NCBI RefSeq assembly: GCF_000716715.1
Contig: NZ_JNYJ01000038.1
Span: 204,001 to 268,000 of the forward strand
Length of the DNA stretch: 64,000 bases
Direction: 5' to 3'
Source of the DNA: Dactylosporangium aurantiacum
GTDB lineage: Bacteria > Actinomycetota > Actinomycetes > Mycobacteriales > Micromonosporaceae
Positions within the stretch are counted from its first letter, which is position 1. Every line of letters starts with the position of its first letter. The notes beneath the pieces are model-generated. The model worked only from the letters and a program-made list of their open reading frames with translations. It searched no databases and was not told the DNA's origin. Of the stretch, positions 16,811-25,700 are shown piece after piece. The translations under genes were made by a program, and so were the position numbers.

Positions 16811-19566
16811 GACCGCTCCCCGCTGGCCTTGGTGTCGCCGCCGACCAGCGACAGGAACGCGTCTTCGAGCCGCCGCCGCGGCGTGACCCGGTCGATGCCG
16901 ACGCCGGCGCGCACGAGCGCGGCGACCACCTCGGACCTCGGTGTGCCGTCGATGTCGACGACCAGTCCGTTGCCGCCGGACCAGGCGACCGAGCGGATCC
17001 CGGCGAGCTCCTCGAGGACCTTCCCGGCGGCGTCCACGTCGGACACGTCCAGCTGCACCGTCGGCGAGTCGCCCACGATGTCGTCGACCTTGCCGGCCGC
17101 CACGACCTCGCCCTTGTGCATCACGACGACGTCGGTGCAGGTCTGCTCCACCTCGGCGAGCAGGTGGCTGGACACCAGCACGGCCCGGCCGCCGGTCGCG
17201 TACCGGCGCAGCACCTTGCGCATCTCCGCGATCTGCGGCGGGTCCAGCCCGTCCGTCGGCTCGTCCAGCACGAGCAGCTCCGGCAGGCCGAGCATGGCCT
17301 GGGCGATGGCGAGGCGCTGGCGCATGCCGTGGCTGTAGGTCTTCACCCGCCGGTTGACGGCCGTGCCCAGACCGGCGATCTCGAACGCCTCGTCGAAGTG
17401 CGCGTCCTGTGCCGGCCGGCCGGTCGCGGCCCAGTACAGGTGCAGGTTCTGCAGACCGGTGAGGTGCGGCAGGAAGCCCGGGCCCTCGACGAGGGCGCCG
17501 ACCCGGGACAGCACCGGGGCGCCCGGCAGGAGCTGGTGGCCGAAGACGAGGATCTCGCCCTCGCTGGGCCTGGTCAGCCCCATCAGTACCCGCAGCGACG
17601 TGGTCTTGCCGGCGCCGTTCGGGCCGAGCAGGCCGACGACCTGCCCACGCTGGACGGTGAAGTCGACCTTCGCGACGGCGACGAAGTCCCCGTACGTCTT
17701 GCGCAGCCCCCGCACCACGAGCGGCGTGTCGGCGTGGTCGGGGTCGATGCGGCGCTCGATGCGCCTGGCCCGGGCGCGGGCGACCAGCACCGCGGCGACC
17801 AGCCCGACCAGGATGAGCGCGACGAGTGCGGCGAGGACGTACCGCCAGATGACGTTCGGGTTCGCCAGCGGCGTGCCGGCCACGTCCGGCAGGCTCACCG
17901 CCCCGTCGACGGCGACCTGGTAGACGACCGGGTCGGGTGGGGAGGCGTACGCGCTGTCGGCGGAGGCGACCGTGATGCGCACCCGGCTGCCCGCCTCGAA
18001 TCGGTGCACGACGGCGGGCAGCGTCACGGTCACCGGCTGCGCGTCGGCGATGGTCTTCGGCAGCCCGGTCAGCCGTACCGGCGCGATCAGCCCGTCGGGG
18101 ATCGAGGCGGCGCCCTTCGCCGGCACGTCGTACAGCTTGACGAAGAGCACCGCCTCGCCGGTCGGCGACGCGGCCCGGATGCGCACGACCGGCGCGCCCG
18201 CCACGTCCAGCGTCGCGGGCAGCGGTGCGGACGTGTAGTCGGCGTGCTGGCCCGGGATCTCGGCGGAGACACCGCTGCCGAGCAGGCTCGCGACGCTGGC
18301 GATCGGCAGCGAGGAGATCGCGGCCGGGTTGCCGTTGGGCGGGTTGGCGATGTCCTGGGGACCGCCGGTGAGCGCGATGCTCGCGGTGGAGGTGCCGGCC
18401 AGGCCCGGGTACGCGTCCAGCGACGACGCCGCGGTGACCAGCCCGCGGCCCTGCGCGTTGAGGCCGGACACCCGCGAGTAGGTGAAGCTGTTCTCCGGCG
18501 CCTTGCCGTTGCCCTTGACGTAGTGGTCGAGCCACTGCGCGGTCAGGAACCGCAGCCGGTCGACCTCGGACTGCGGGCCCTTGCCGCCGTCGTGGCCGCC
18601 GGTGAACCAGGCGACCCGCACGGGCGTGCCGGCGGCGGCGATGCCGCGGGCGTTGGCGTCGCCCTCGCTGAGCGGGAACAGGGTGTCGACCTGGCCCTGG
18701 ATCAGCAGCGTCGGTGCCTTGATCCGGTCCAGCACCGGGGCCGGGCTGGAGCGGCGCAGCAGGGCGAGCGCCGCCTCGCCGGCCTTGCCGGTGGTGGCGA
18801 TGTCGAGGTACGCCTCGCAGACGTCCCTGGCGAAGCGGCCGCACTGGGCGTCGCCGGTGGGGGTCCGCTGCGGCGCGGCCGCGCCGCCGCCGGTGAGCGC
18901 GTCGGTGATGGGGTCGGCGCTGCCGGAGCCGAAGAACAGGCCGGCCCACTGCTTCTTGAACACGCCGCCGGCGGGGTCCTTGCCGGTCGACTCGGGCAGG
19001 AAGGCGCGGGACAGGTCGTTCCACGTGATCATCGGGACGATCGCGTCGACCCGCCGGTCCTGCGCGGCCAGCAGCAGGGCGAGCGCGCCGCCGTAGGAGC
19101 CGCCGACCGCGGCGACGCGCGGGTCGCCGGCCGCGTCGGTCTGGATGTCGGGCCGGGCGGCGAGCCAGTCCAGCAGCCGCTGCGCGTCCTTGACCTCCCA
19201 GTCGGGGCTGTCGAGGTGGATCTCGCCGGTGGAGCGGCCGAAGCCCTGTGCGGTCCAGGTGAGCACCGCATACCCGAGATCGGCGAAGTCCTGCGCGTCG
19301 GACCGCACGCTCTGCTTGGTGCCGCCGAAGCCGTGCGCGAGCAGGATCGCCGGTTTCCGGCCGCTCTTCTTGGGCAGGTACAGCGTCGTGTCGAGGGTCA
19401 CCTCGGTCGCGTCGCCGGGGCCGGTGCGCACGGTGATGCGCTGCTCCTCGGTGCGGTACGTGGCGGGCGAGGGCACGACCGCCCAGCCGACCAGACCGAC
19501 CAGCACCAGGGCGACCACCGAGCCGGCGATGACCCGGCGCCGGTTGAGACGCGGTAAGAGACGCAT
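16807..19566 (-). CDS. fusion of extracytoplasmic alpha/beta hydrolase (X-Pro peptidase/CocE-like) and ABC transporter ATPase
   Basis: Single 919-aa polypeptide. An N-terminal signal-anchor helix (about 10-32) is followed by an S15/CocE-type alpha/beta hydrolase (catalytic Ser157 in GGSYGG, Asp294 in GQVDTLFP, His325 in GGHDGG). A beta-rich C-terminal domain of X-Pro dipeptidyl peptidases follows (about 385-560), then a second helix (575-596) and a complete ABC ATPase: Walker A GPNGAGKT (648-655), signature YSHGMRQ and Walker B LLVLDEP (764-770). The hydrolase should sit outside and the ATPase inside. The permease gene follows with a 4-bp overlap. The frame is continuous, with no sign of sequencing error. 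Confidence 0.9.
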   Translation of the reverse strand: MRLLPRLNRRRVIAGSVVALVLVGLVGWAVVPSPATYRTEEQRITVRTGPGDATEVTLDTTLYLPKKSGRKPAILLAHGFGGTKQSVRSDAQDFADLGYAVLTWTAQGFGRSTGEIHLDSPDWEVKDAQRLLDWLAARPDIQTDAAGDPRVAAVGGSYGGALALLLAAQDRRVDAIVPMITWNDLSRAFLPESTGKDPAGGVFKKQWAGLFFGSGSADPITDALTGGGAAAPQRTPTGDAQCGRFARDVCEAYLDIATTGKAGEAALALLRRSSPAPVLDRIKAPTLLIQGQVDTLFPLSEGDANARGIAAAGTPVRVAWFTGGHDGGKGPQSEVDRLRFLTAQWLDHYVKGNGKAPENSFTYSRVSGLNAQGRGLVTAASSLDAYPGLAGTSTASIALTGGPQDIANPPNGNPAAISSLPIASVASLLGSGVSAEIPGQHADYTSAPLPATLDVAGAPVVRIRAASPTGEAVLFVKLYDVPAKGAASIPDGLIAPVRLTGLPKTIADAQPVTVTLPAVVHRFEAGSRVRITVASADSAYASPPDPVVYQVAVDGAVSLPDVAGTPLANPNVIWRYVLAALVALILVGLVAAVLVARARARRIERRIDPDHADTPLVVRGLRKTYGDFVAVAKVDFTVQRGQVVGLLGPNGAGKTTSLRVLMGLTRPSEGEILVFGHQLLPGAPVLSRVGALVEGPGFLPHLTGLQNLHLYWAATGRPAQDAHFDEAFEIAGLGTAVNRRVKTYSHGMRQRLAIAQAMLGLPELLVLDEPTDGLDPPQIAEMRKVLRRYATGGRAVLVSSHLLAEVEQTCTDVVVMHKGEVVAAGKVDDIVGDSPTVQLDVSDVDAAGKVLEELAGIRSVAWSGGNGLVVDIDGTPRSEVVAALVRAGVGIDRVTPRRRLEDAFLSLVGGDTKASGERS

Positions 19567-19638
19567 CGGCCAAACGTACGCAACCGATGTTGCGCGATGG
19601 CGAATTCCTCAGCGCCTTCTCAGCAAGCGGCCGGGATA

Positions 19639-19644
19639 TACGCT
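19639..19644 (+). promoter_or_regulatory. -10 box TACGCT of leaderless AAA gene
   Basis: TACGCT, 6 nt, then GTG 19651. It supports the downstream GTG over ATG 19597. Confidence 0.35.
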
Positions 19645-19650
19645 CGCGGA

Positions 19651-21861
19651 GTGGCCGCGACCTTGACGCTCACCGCCAGCCTGCGCCCGGCGGCGCTGGA
19701 CGCCCGCCGCGGCGTGGTCCGGCTGCATCCGGAGGTGCTGGCCGCGCTGGGGCTGCGCGCGGGGGACCCGATCGCGCTCACCGGCCGCCGCGAGTCGGCG
19801 GGGATCGCCGCGCCGGCGGAGGCCGGCGCCAGCCGCGCCCTGCTCTACGCCGACGACCTCCTGCTGGGCAACCTGGGGCTGCGCGACGGCGGTCAGGTCA
19901 CCGTCGCGGCCGCGCGGCTGCGCGCGGCGACGTCGGTGACGCTGACCGGTCCGGCGCAGATCGCCGCGGTCGTCTCGCCGGAGATGCTGCGGCTGGCCCT
20001 GCTCGGCAAGGTCGTCACCGTCGGCGACAACGTGTCGCTGCTGCCGCAGGACGTGTCGCTCACGTCGCTGGACCCCGGCGTGTTCGAGGCGGCGCGGCGC
20101 AGCCTGTCCAACACCGTCGGCTACGCGTGGACCAGCGCCCTGCTCACCGTCGTCGCCGCCGACCCGGGGCCCGGTGCGCTGGTCACGATGGACACCGCCG
20201 TCGGCTGGCGGCACGGGCACGCCACCCACGCCCCCGGCAGCGTCCTCGCCCCCGCCCACCACCCGTCCGACAGCCCGGCGCCGGTCGCCACCGTGCAGCT
20301 CGACGACCTCCCCGGCCTGCGCGCCCAGGCGGAGCAGCTGACCGAGCTGCTCGACCTCGGCTTCCACCACCGCGAGGTGCTGGCCAAGCTCGGCACGACG
20401 GTGTCACTGGGCGTCCTGGTGACCGGCCCGGCCGGCTCCGGCAAGTCCGACCTCGTGCACGCCGTCGCGGCGGGTGTCGAGGCGCGGGTGGTGCCGCTGT
20501 GGGCGCCGGAGCTCGCGGCGCTCACCAACAACGACGCGGCCGGCCGGCTGCGCGAGGCGGCCGGCCAGGTGCGCGCCCCCGGGCCGGCGGTCCTGCTCGT
20601 CGCCGACGTCGACGCGCTCGCCCCGCGCGAGCAGCCCGGCCCGCTGTCCACCGTGTTCCGCCAGCTGGTCGGCGAGCTGATCCGCGACGGCGAGGCGGTC
20701 GTGTGCACCACCAGCCGCCCCGAGTCCGTCGACCCGGCGCTGCACTCCCCCGGCCTGCTCGCGCACGAGATCGCGGTCCCGCTGCCCGACGCCGCGCTGC
20801 GCCGCGAGCAGCTCGCCGTCCTGACCCGCGGCATGCCGCTCGACGAGCACGTCCGCCTCGACGACGTGGCGGGACGCACGCCCGGCTTCGTCGCCGCCGA
20901 CCTCGCCGCGTTGTCCCGCGAGGCAGGTGTACGAGCAGCGCTGCGCCACCGCCGCGAAGGCGAGCCGCCGGTCGTCCTCATGGCCGACTTCGACGCCGCG
21001 CTGGAGGTCGTGCGCCCCACGTCGATGGCCGAGTCGTCCCTCGAGCTGGCCAAGGTCACCCTCGACGACGTCGGCGACATGGCCGAGGTGAAGCAGACCC
21101 TGACCGAGTCGGTGCTGTGGCCGCTGTCGTACCCCGACGCGTTCTCCCGCCTGGGCGTGGAGCCGCCGCGTGGCGTCCTGCTGTACGGCCCGCCCGGCTG
21201 CGGCAAGACGTTCCTGGTGAAGGCGATCGCCGGCACCGGCAAGGCCAACGTCCTGTCGGTCAAGGGCGCCGAGCTGCTGTCGAAGTGGGTCGGCGAGAGC
21301 GAGCGCGCCGTGCGCGAGCTGTTCCGCCGGGCCCGGGAAGCCGCACCGACGCTGGTCTTCCTCGACGAGGTCGACGCCCTCGCCCCGACCCGCGGCCAGG
21401 CCACCGACGGCGGCACCACCGACCGCGTCGTGGCCGCCCTGCTCACCGAGCTCGACGGCGTCGAGTCCCTGCGCAACGTCGTGGTCATCGGCGCCACCAA
21501 CCGCCCCGACCTGGTCGACCCGGCGCTGCTGCGCCCCGGCCGCCTGGAGCGCCTCGTCTTCGTCCCGCCCCCGGACGCCGACGCCCGCGCCGAGATCCTG
21601 CGCACCGCCTCGAAGTCGGTCCCTCTCGCCGCCGACGTCGACCTGCCCTCCCTGGCCGCGTCCCTGGACCGGTTCTCCGCCGCGGACTGCGCCGCGCTCA
21701 TCCGCGAGTCCGCCCTCGCCGCCATGCGCGAGTCCCTGGAGGCCACCGAGGTCACCGCCGCCCACGTGGCCCTGGCCCGTGAGCGGGTCCGCCCGTCGCT
21801 GGACCCGGCCCAGGTCGCCTGGCTCGCCGCGTACGCCGAGCAGCAACAGTCCCGCGGCTGA
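19651..21861 (+). CDS. Cdc48/p97-like double AAA ATPase
   Basis: Predicted protein unfoldase of 736 aa with an N-domain (about 1-200) and two AAA modules. D1 has Walker A GPAGSGKS (K265), but its Walker B reads VADVD instead of the usual IDEID. The metal-binding Asp is Ala318 and the catalytic Glu is Asp319, so D1 may bind but not hydrolyse ATP well. D2 is intact: GPPGCGKT (K519), FLDEVDA (D572, E573) and arginine-finger region ATNRPDLVDPALLRPGR. GTG 19651 is chosen because the sequence after it matches the family start (LTLTASLRPAALDARRG). It is divergent from the ABC exporter genes. Confidence 0.88.
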   Translation: MAATLTLTASLRPAALDARRGVVRLHPEVLAALGLRAGDPIALTGRRESAGIAAPAEAGASRALLYADDLLLGNLGLRDGGQVTVAAARLRAATSVTLTGPAQIAAVVSPEMLRLALLGKVVTVGDNVSLLPQDVSLTSLDPGVFEAARRSLSNTVGYAWTSALLTVVAADPGPGALVTMDTAVGWRHGHATHAPGSVLAPAHHPSDSPAPVATVQLDDLPGLRAQAEQLTELLDLGFHHREVLAKLGTTVSLGVLVTGPAGSGKSDLVHAVAAGVEARVVPLWAPELAALTNNDAAGRLREAAGQVRAPGPAVLLVADVDALAPREQPGPLSTVFRQLVGELIRDGEAVVCTTSRPESVDPALHSPGLLAHEIAVPLPDAALRREQLAVLTRGMPLDEHVRLDDVAGRTPGFVAADLAALSREAGVRAALRHRREGEPPVVLMADFDAALEVVRPTSMAESSLELAKVTLDDVGDMAEVKQTLTESVLWPLSYPDAFSRLGVEPPRGVLLYGPPGCGKTFLVKAIAGTGKANVLSVKGAELLSKWVGESERAVRELFRRAREAAPTLVFLDEVDALAPTRGQATDGGTTDRVVAALLTELDGVESLRNVVVIGATNRPDLVDPALLRPGRLERLVFVPPPDADARAEILRTASKSVPLAADVDLPSLAASLDRFSAADCAALIRESALAAMRESLEATEVTAAHVALARERVRPSLDPAQVAWLAAYAEQQQSRG

Positions 21862-22162
21862 CTCCCCCTGCCCCGGGCACGCCGTCACGCCGGTCGGGCC
21901 TGGCCCGGGTCGGCCGCCACCCGCAGGTCCTGCGCCGCGAGCAGCATGTCCTCCTGGACCGGGCTCCTCCATGCCCACGGGGCCGGTCCGCCTGGCAGGT
22001 GGAGAGGGTGAGTCGTGCCGAGAACGGACAGCACCGGCCCGCCCGGCAGCGGCGCGGGTCACGGTCGACCTGACGCCCGCGGTCGATCAGGGCACTGGAG
22101 CGGACCAGCCGGGCCGCTGGTGACACGAGGACGGACACCAGCGCGGGCGGCCGCCGTGTTCG
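21862..22162. other. convergent intergenic region with a possible tiny gene
   Basis: About 300 bp between the AAA gene and the DUF3263 gene. I see no clear terminator. A 49-aa minus-strand frame (listed separately) is the only coding candidate. Confidence 0.4.
21885..22034 (-). CDS. possible small protein or gene remnant, 49 aa
   Basis: The frame reads LGTTHPLHLPGGPAPWAWR then SPVQEDMLLAAQDLRVAADP before its stop. The mixed composition (Trp, His, Gln, Asp, Met) is more protein-like than the surrounding shadows. The GTG start has no good ribosome binding site, so it may be the 3' remnant of a lost gene. Very uncertain. Confidence 0.25.
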   Translation of the reverse strand: MLSVLGTTHPLHLPGGPAPWAWRSPVQEDMLLAAQDLRVAADPGQARPA

Positions 22163-22552
22163 TCAGCGGCGGCGGGAGCGGGAGGCGCGCAGGCGGCGCA
22201 GGCGCTGCACGACGACCGGCTCGTGCGCGAGGGCCAGCGGGTCGTCGAGCAGGGCGTTGAGCAGCTGGTAATAGCGGGTCGCGGACAGGTTGAACGTGTC
22301 GCGGATGGCCTGCTCCTTGGCGCCGGCCTGGCGCCACCACCGCCGCTCGAAGTCCAGGATCCGCTTGCCGCGCTCGTCGAGCTCCGGCGGCTCCTCGACC
22401 GCGGCGACGTCGAGCCCGCCGTCGCCCTCGGCACCGTCCAGATCCGCGTCCAGATCGGTGTCCAGATCCGCGTCCAGATCGGTGTCCAGGAAGTCGTCAT
22501 GGGTCGACGGCTGTGCCGGGACACGAGTGGCGGCGAGGTCGTCGCGCTGCAT
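22163..22552 (-). CDS. DUF3263 domain protein
   Basis: Protein of 129 aa with a C-terminal DUF3263 domain (about 55-129). Recognisable blocks are LDFERRWW, KEQAIRDTFNLSATRYYQLL and VQRLRRLR. This small helical domain is widespread in Actinobacteria and looks like a DNA-binding helix-turn-helix, but its role is not known. The N-terminal third is an acidic (Asp-Leu-Asp-Thr/Ala) repeat produced by a 24-bp tandem duplication. ATG 22552 follows a GGGAG ribosome binding site; an upstream TTG is less likely. Confidence 0.85.
   Translation of the reverse strand: MQRDDLAATRVPAQPSTHDDFLDTDLDADLDTDLDADLDGAEGDGGLDVAAVEEPPELDERGKRILDFERRWWRQAGAKEQAIRDTFNLSATRYYQLLNALLDDPLALAHEPVVVQRLRRLRASRSRRR
22436..22489. 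repeat. 24-bp in-frame coding minisatellite in the DUF3263 gene
   Basis: GTCCAGATCCGCGTCCAGAT plus CGGT occurs twice perfectly, then starts a third time. It is built from a 12-bp sub-unit encoding Asp-Leu-Asp-(Ala/Thr) on the minus strand. Copy number is likely variable between strains. Confidence 0.85.
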
Positions 22553-22625
22553 CGTCGCTCCCAAAGGTCCGGGGGTCGGCCCAGCCTACCGGCGCCCGCC
22601 GGTGATCGCCCGCACCCGCGACGGG

Positions 22626-23411
22626 CTATGCGGTGACGATCTTGACGCCGGCGGCGCTGAAGGCGGCCAGGGTCTCCGGGGTGGCGTTGAAGTCGGTGAC
22701 CAGGGTGTCGATGCGGTCGATCGGGCAGATCCGGGCGAACGCGTGGCCGCCGAGCTTGGAGCTGTCGGCGATGATGACGACCCGGCGGGCGCGGGCGACC
22801 ATGAGGCTGTTCATCGCCGCCTCGCCCTCGTGGTGGGCGGCCGCGCCGAGGGTGACGTCGAGCGCGTCGACGCCGAGCAGGGCGATGTCGAGGGTGACGT
22901 CGCGCAGGATGTTGCCGCCGAGCGGGCCGACGAGCTCGAAGGACTGCGGCCGGACCACGCCGCCGGTCACGACGATCTTCATGCGGGAGCGCACGAGCAG
23001 CTCGTTGGCGATGTTGAGCGCGTTGGTGACCACGGTGAGCTGGGCGTCGTCGACGCCGCCGGTCAGCTCCGGGCGCACGGCCAGGGCACGGGCGACCTCG
23101 GTGGTGGTCGTGCCGCCGTTGAGGGCGACGACCATGCCCGGGGAGACCAGGGCGGCCGCGGCGGCGCCGATACGCTGCTTCTCGGGGGCGTGTTTCGCCG
23201 TCTTGTACCGCAGCGGCAGGTCGTAGGAGACGCCGTTGGCGACCGCCCCGCCGCGGGTCCGGGTGATCATCTGCTGCTGCGCGAGCTGGTCGAAGTCGCG
23301 GCGGATCGTGGCCTGCGAGACGTCGAGCCGCTCGGCCGCGTCCTCGACGCTGATCCGGCCGCTGTCGGTGAGGATCTCGAGGAGCGCGTTCCAGCGCGCA
23401 TAGCGGTCCAC
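22626..23411 (-). CDS. DeoR-family transcriptional regulator of amino-sugar genes
   Basis: Repressor of 261 aa. The N-terminal DeoR winged helix (RISVEDAAERLDVSQATIRR) precedes a sugar-phosphate sensing domain of the DeoRC type (NGGTTTTEVARAL, VVTNALNIAN, GVDALD). GTG 23411 follows a GGGGAGG ribosome binding site; the longer frame is discarded. It is divergent from a ROK kinase and nagA, with two matching operator-like repeats between them. It probably senses a phosphorylated amino sugar and represses itself and the kinase operon. Confidence 0.9.
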   Translation of the reverse strand: MDRYARWNALLEILTDSGRISVEDAAERLDVSQATIRRDFDQLAQQQMITRTRGGAVANGVSYDLPLRYKTAKHAPEKQRIGAAAAALVSPGMVVALNGGTTTTEVARALAVRPELTGGVDDAQLTVVTNALNIANELLVRSRMKIVVTGGVVRPQSFELVGPLGGNILRDVTLDIALLGVDALDVTLGAAAHHEGEAAMNSLMVARARRVVIIADSSKLGGHAFARICPIDRIDTLVTDFNATPETLAAFSAAGVKIVTA

Positions 23412-23444
23412 GGGCCCCTCCCCTGCGCGTACGGTGCGAGATGT

Positions 23445-23463
23445 GTGCACAATAATGCGCGAA
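23445..23463. promoter_or_regulatory. candidate DeoR operator 1
   Basis: GTGCACAATAATGCGCGAA, 17 of 19 bases identical to operator 2. It lies just upstream of the regulator gene. Confidence 0.6.
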
Positions 23464-23531
23464 ACTACGGGTAAACGCAAAGGCAACTGCTCGAACTAAC
23501 CCGGGGGGTACGGTTGCCAGCCTGCCCGGCA

Positions 23532-23550
23532 GTGCGCAATGATGCGCGAA
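23532..23550. promoter_or_regulatory. candidate DeoR operator 2
   Basis: GTGCGCAATGATGCGCGAA, containing the palindrome GCGCA-ATGA-TGCGC. It lies 47 bp before the kinase start. Confidence 0.6.
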
Positions 23551-23596
23551 CCCGCCGAGTTTCATGCCACATCGATCAGCGCGAGGACGAGCCCGC

Positions 23597-24571
23597 ATGA
23601 CGCAGACCGTGATAGCCCTCGATGTGGGAGGGACCGGGATCAAGTGCGCGCTGGTCGGCGCCGAGGGCGACGCACTGCACCAGGTGCTGCACGCCGAGCG
23701 GCACGCCACCGGCCGGGAGCGCGGGCCCGAGGCGGTCATCGCGACGATCCTCGACATCGCCGAGGGCCTCGCCGCCACGGCCCGGGCGAAGGGCCTCGAG
23801 CCGCGCGCCGCCGGGCTGGTCGTGCCCGGCGTGATCGACGAGCGCGGCGGCGTCGCCGTCTGGGCCGCGAACGTCGGCTTCCGGGACGTGCCGCTGAAGG
23901 CCCTGCTGGAGGAGCGCCTCGGGCTACCCGCGGCCCTCGGTCACGACGTGCGCGCCGGAGGGCTCGCCGAGGCGCGGCTGGGCGCCGGGCGGGGACACTC
24001 CTACGTGCTGGTCATCCCCATCGGCACCGGCATCGCCGCGGCCAACGTGGTCAACGGGCAGGTCTACACGGGCGCGCACGGTGCCGCCGGCGAGATCGGC
24101 CACATCGTCGTGCGCCCGGACGGCCCCGAGTGCGGCTGCGGCCAGCGTGGCTGCCTGGAGTCGATCGCGTCGGCGTCGGCGGTCGGCCGCCGGTACGGCG
24201 AGCGGGCCGGCCGCCCCGCCACCGCCGAGGAGGTCGCCCGCCTGGCCGCCGAGGGCGAGCCGGCCGCGGTCGCGGTCTGGCAGGAGACCATCGACGCCCT
24301 GGCCGACGGGCTCATGACCGGCATCGCGTTGTTCGACCCGGCGGTCATCGTCCTCGGCGGCGGCCTCGCCGAGGCGGGCGAGGCGCTGCTGGCGCCGCTG
24401 CGGGCCGGGGTCCACGCCCGCGTGACGTTCCACCGCGAGCCGGCCATCACCCGGGCCGCGCTCGGCGACGAGGCCGGCTGCCTCGGCGCCGCCCTGCTCG
24501 CCCTCGACAGCCTCGACAGCCCGGCCAGCAACAGCGCAGACAGTTCAGACAGCTCAGGAGGAACGCGATGA
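23597..24571 (+). CDS. ROK-family sugar kinase
   Basis: Predicted ATP-dependent hexose or N-acetylhexosamine kinase of 324 aa. Phosphate-binding DVGGTGIK at the N-terminus, catalytic region ALGHDVRAGG, and the ROK zinc signature GEIGHIVV with CGCGQRGCLE. GlcNAc or ManNAc kinase activity is inferred from coupling with nagA: the last codons overlap the nagA start (ATGA). A Ser/Asp-rich C-terminal tail is not part of the ROK fold. Confidence 0.9.
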   Translation: MTQTVIALDVGGTGIKCALVGAEGDALHQVLHAERHATGRERGPEAVIATILDIAEGLAATARAKGLEPRAAGLVVPGVIDERGGVAVWAANVGFRDVPLKALLEERLGLPAALGHDVRAGGLAEARLGAGRGHSYVLVIPIGTGIAAANVVNGQVYTGAHGAAGEIGHIVVRPDGPECGCGQRGCLESIASASAVGRRYGERAGRPATAEEVARLAAEGEPAAVAVWQETIDALADGLMTGIALFDPAVIVLGGGLAEAGEALLAPLRAGVHARVTFHREPAITRAALGDEAGCLGAALLALDSLDSPASNSADSSDSSGGTR

Positions 24572-25677
24572 CGGTGGTGTCCGGCGTACGGGTGATCGCG
24601 GGCGACCGCGTGATCGACAACGGCTTCGTCCGGGTCGAGGGCGACCGGATCGCCGAGGTCGGTCAGGCCGCGCCGGGCAGCGCCGACAACGTGACCGTCG
24701 TGCCCGGGTTCGTGGACATCCACGTCCACGGCGGCGGCGGCGCCACCTTCACCACCGGCGACCCCGACGCCGCCCGCACCGCGGCCGCGTACCACCGCGG
24801 GCACGGCACCACGACCCTGCTGGCCAGCCTCGTGACCTCGCCGCCGGACCTGATGCTGTCCGCGACCAAGGCGTTCGCCCCGCTGGTCGCCGAGGGCGTC
24901 CTGGCCGGGGTGCACTTCGAGGGCCCGTACCTGTCGCAGGCCCGCTGCGGCGCGCAGAACCCGGCGTATCTGCGCCACCCCTCCCTCGACGAGCTCACCG
25001 CCCTCATCGACGCCGGCGAGGGCGCGGTGCGCATGGTCACCGTCGCCCCCGAGCTGCCGGGCGCCCTCGACGCGATCAAGCTGCTGGTCTCCCGCGGGGT
25101 CGTGGCCGCCATCGGCCACACCGACGCCACCTGGGAGGAGACCCTCGCCGGCGTCGAGGCCGGCGCGACGGTCGGCACCCACGTCTTCAACGGCATGCGC
25201 CCGCCGCACCACCGCCAGCCCGGCCCGGTCTTCGCCCTGCTCGGCGCCGCCCCGGTCACCTGCGAGTTCGTCGCCGACGGTGTGCACCTGCACGACGGCA
25301 CCCTCGCCTTCGCCGCCTCCGTCACCGGCCCCGGCCGCGCCGCGCTCATCACCGACGCGATGGCCGCCGCCGGCATGCCCGACGGCGAGTACGACCTGGG
25401 CGGCCAGGGCGTCGCCGTCGCCGGGGGCGTGGCCCGCCTGACCCGCGACGGCTCGATCGCCGGCAGCACCCTCACCATGGACGCCGCCTTCCGCCGCGCC
25501 GCCGGTGCCGGGCTGTCCCTGGTGGACGCCTCCCGGATGGCCTCGGCCACCCCGGCCGCCGCGATCGGCCTCGGCGACGAGCTGGGCACCCTGCGCCCCG
25601 GCCTGCGCGCCGACCTCGTCCTGCTCGACGACGCCCTCCAGGTCACCCGCGTCATGCGCGCGGGCGCCTGGGTCTAG
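24568..25677 (+). CDS. nagA: N-acetylglucosamine-6-phosphate deacetylase
   Basis: Amidohydrolase of 369 aa that removes acetate from GlcNAc-6-phosphate, feeding glucosamine-6-phosphate to glycolysis or wall synthesis. Metal-site HVH (H52, H54) in VDIHVHGGGG, Glu in HFEGPYL, His in AIGHTDA, NGMRPPHHRQPG, and catalytic Asp in LITDAMAAAG. A strong AGGAGG ribosome binding site precedes the ATG, and it overlaps the kinase gene by 4 bp, so the two form an operon. The deaminase NagB is not in the window. Confidence 0.95.
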   Translation: MTVVSGVRVIAGDRVIDNGFVRVEGDRIAEVGQAAPGSADNVTVVPGFVDIHVHGGGGATFTTGDPDAARTAAAYHRGHGTTTLLASLVTSPPDLMLSATKAFAPLVAEGVLAGVHFEGPYLSQARCGAQNPAYLRHPSLDELTALIDAGEGAVRMVTVAPELPGALDAIKLLVSRGVVAAIGHTDATWEETLAGVEAGATVGTHVFNGMRPPHHRQPGPVFALLGAAPVTCEFVADGVHLHDGTLAFAASVTGPGRAALITDAMAAAGMPDGEYDLGGQGVAVAGGVARLTRDGSIAGSTLTMDAAFRRAAGAGLSLVDASRMASATPAAAIGLGDELGTLRPGLRADLVLLDDALQVTRVMRAGAWV

Positions 25678-25688
25678 GGCGCCCGCGC
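25658..25688. terminator. terminator between nagA and the lactonase gene
   Basis: Perfect 11-bp inverted repeat GCGCGGGCGCC / GGCGCCCGCGC with a 9-nt loop spanning the nagA stop. It can act on both convergent genes. Confidence 0.7.
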
Positions 25689-25700
25689 GGGGCGCCGCGG

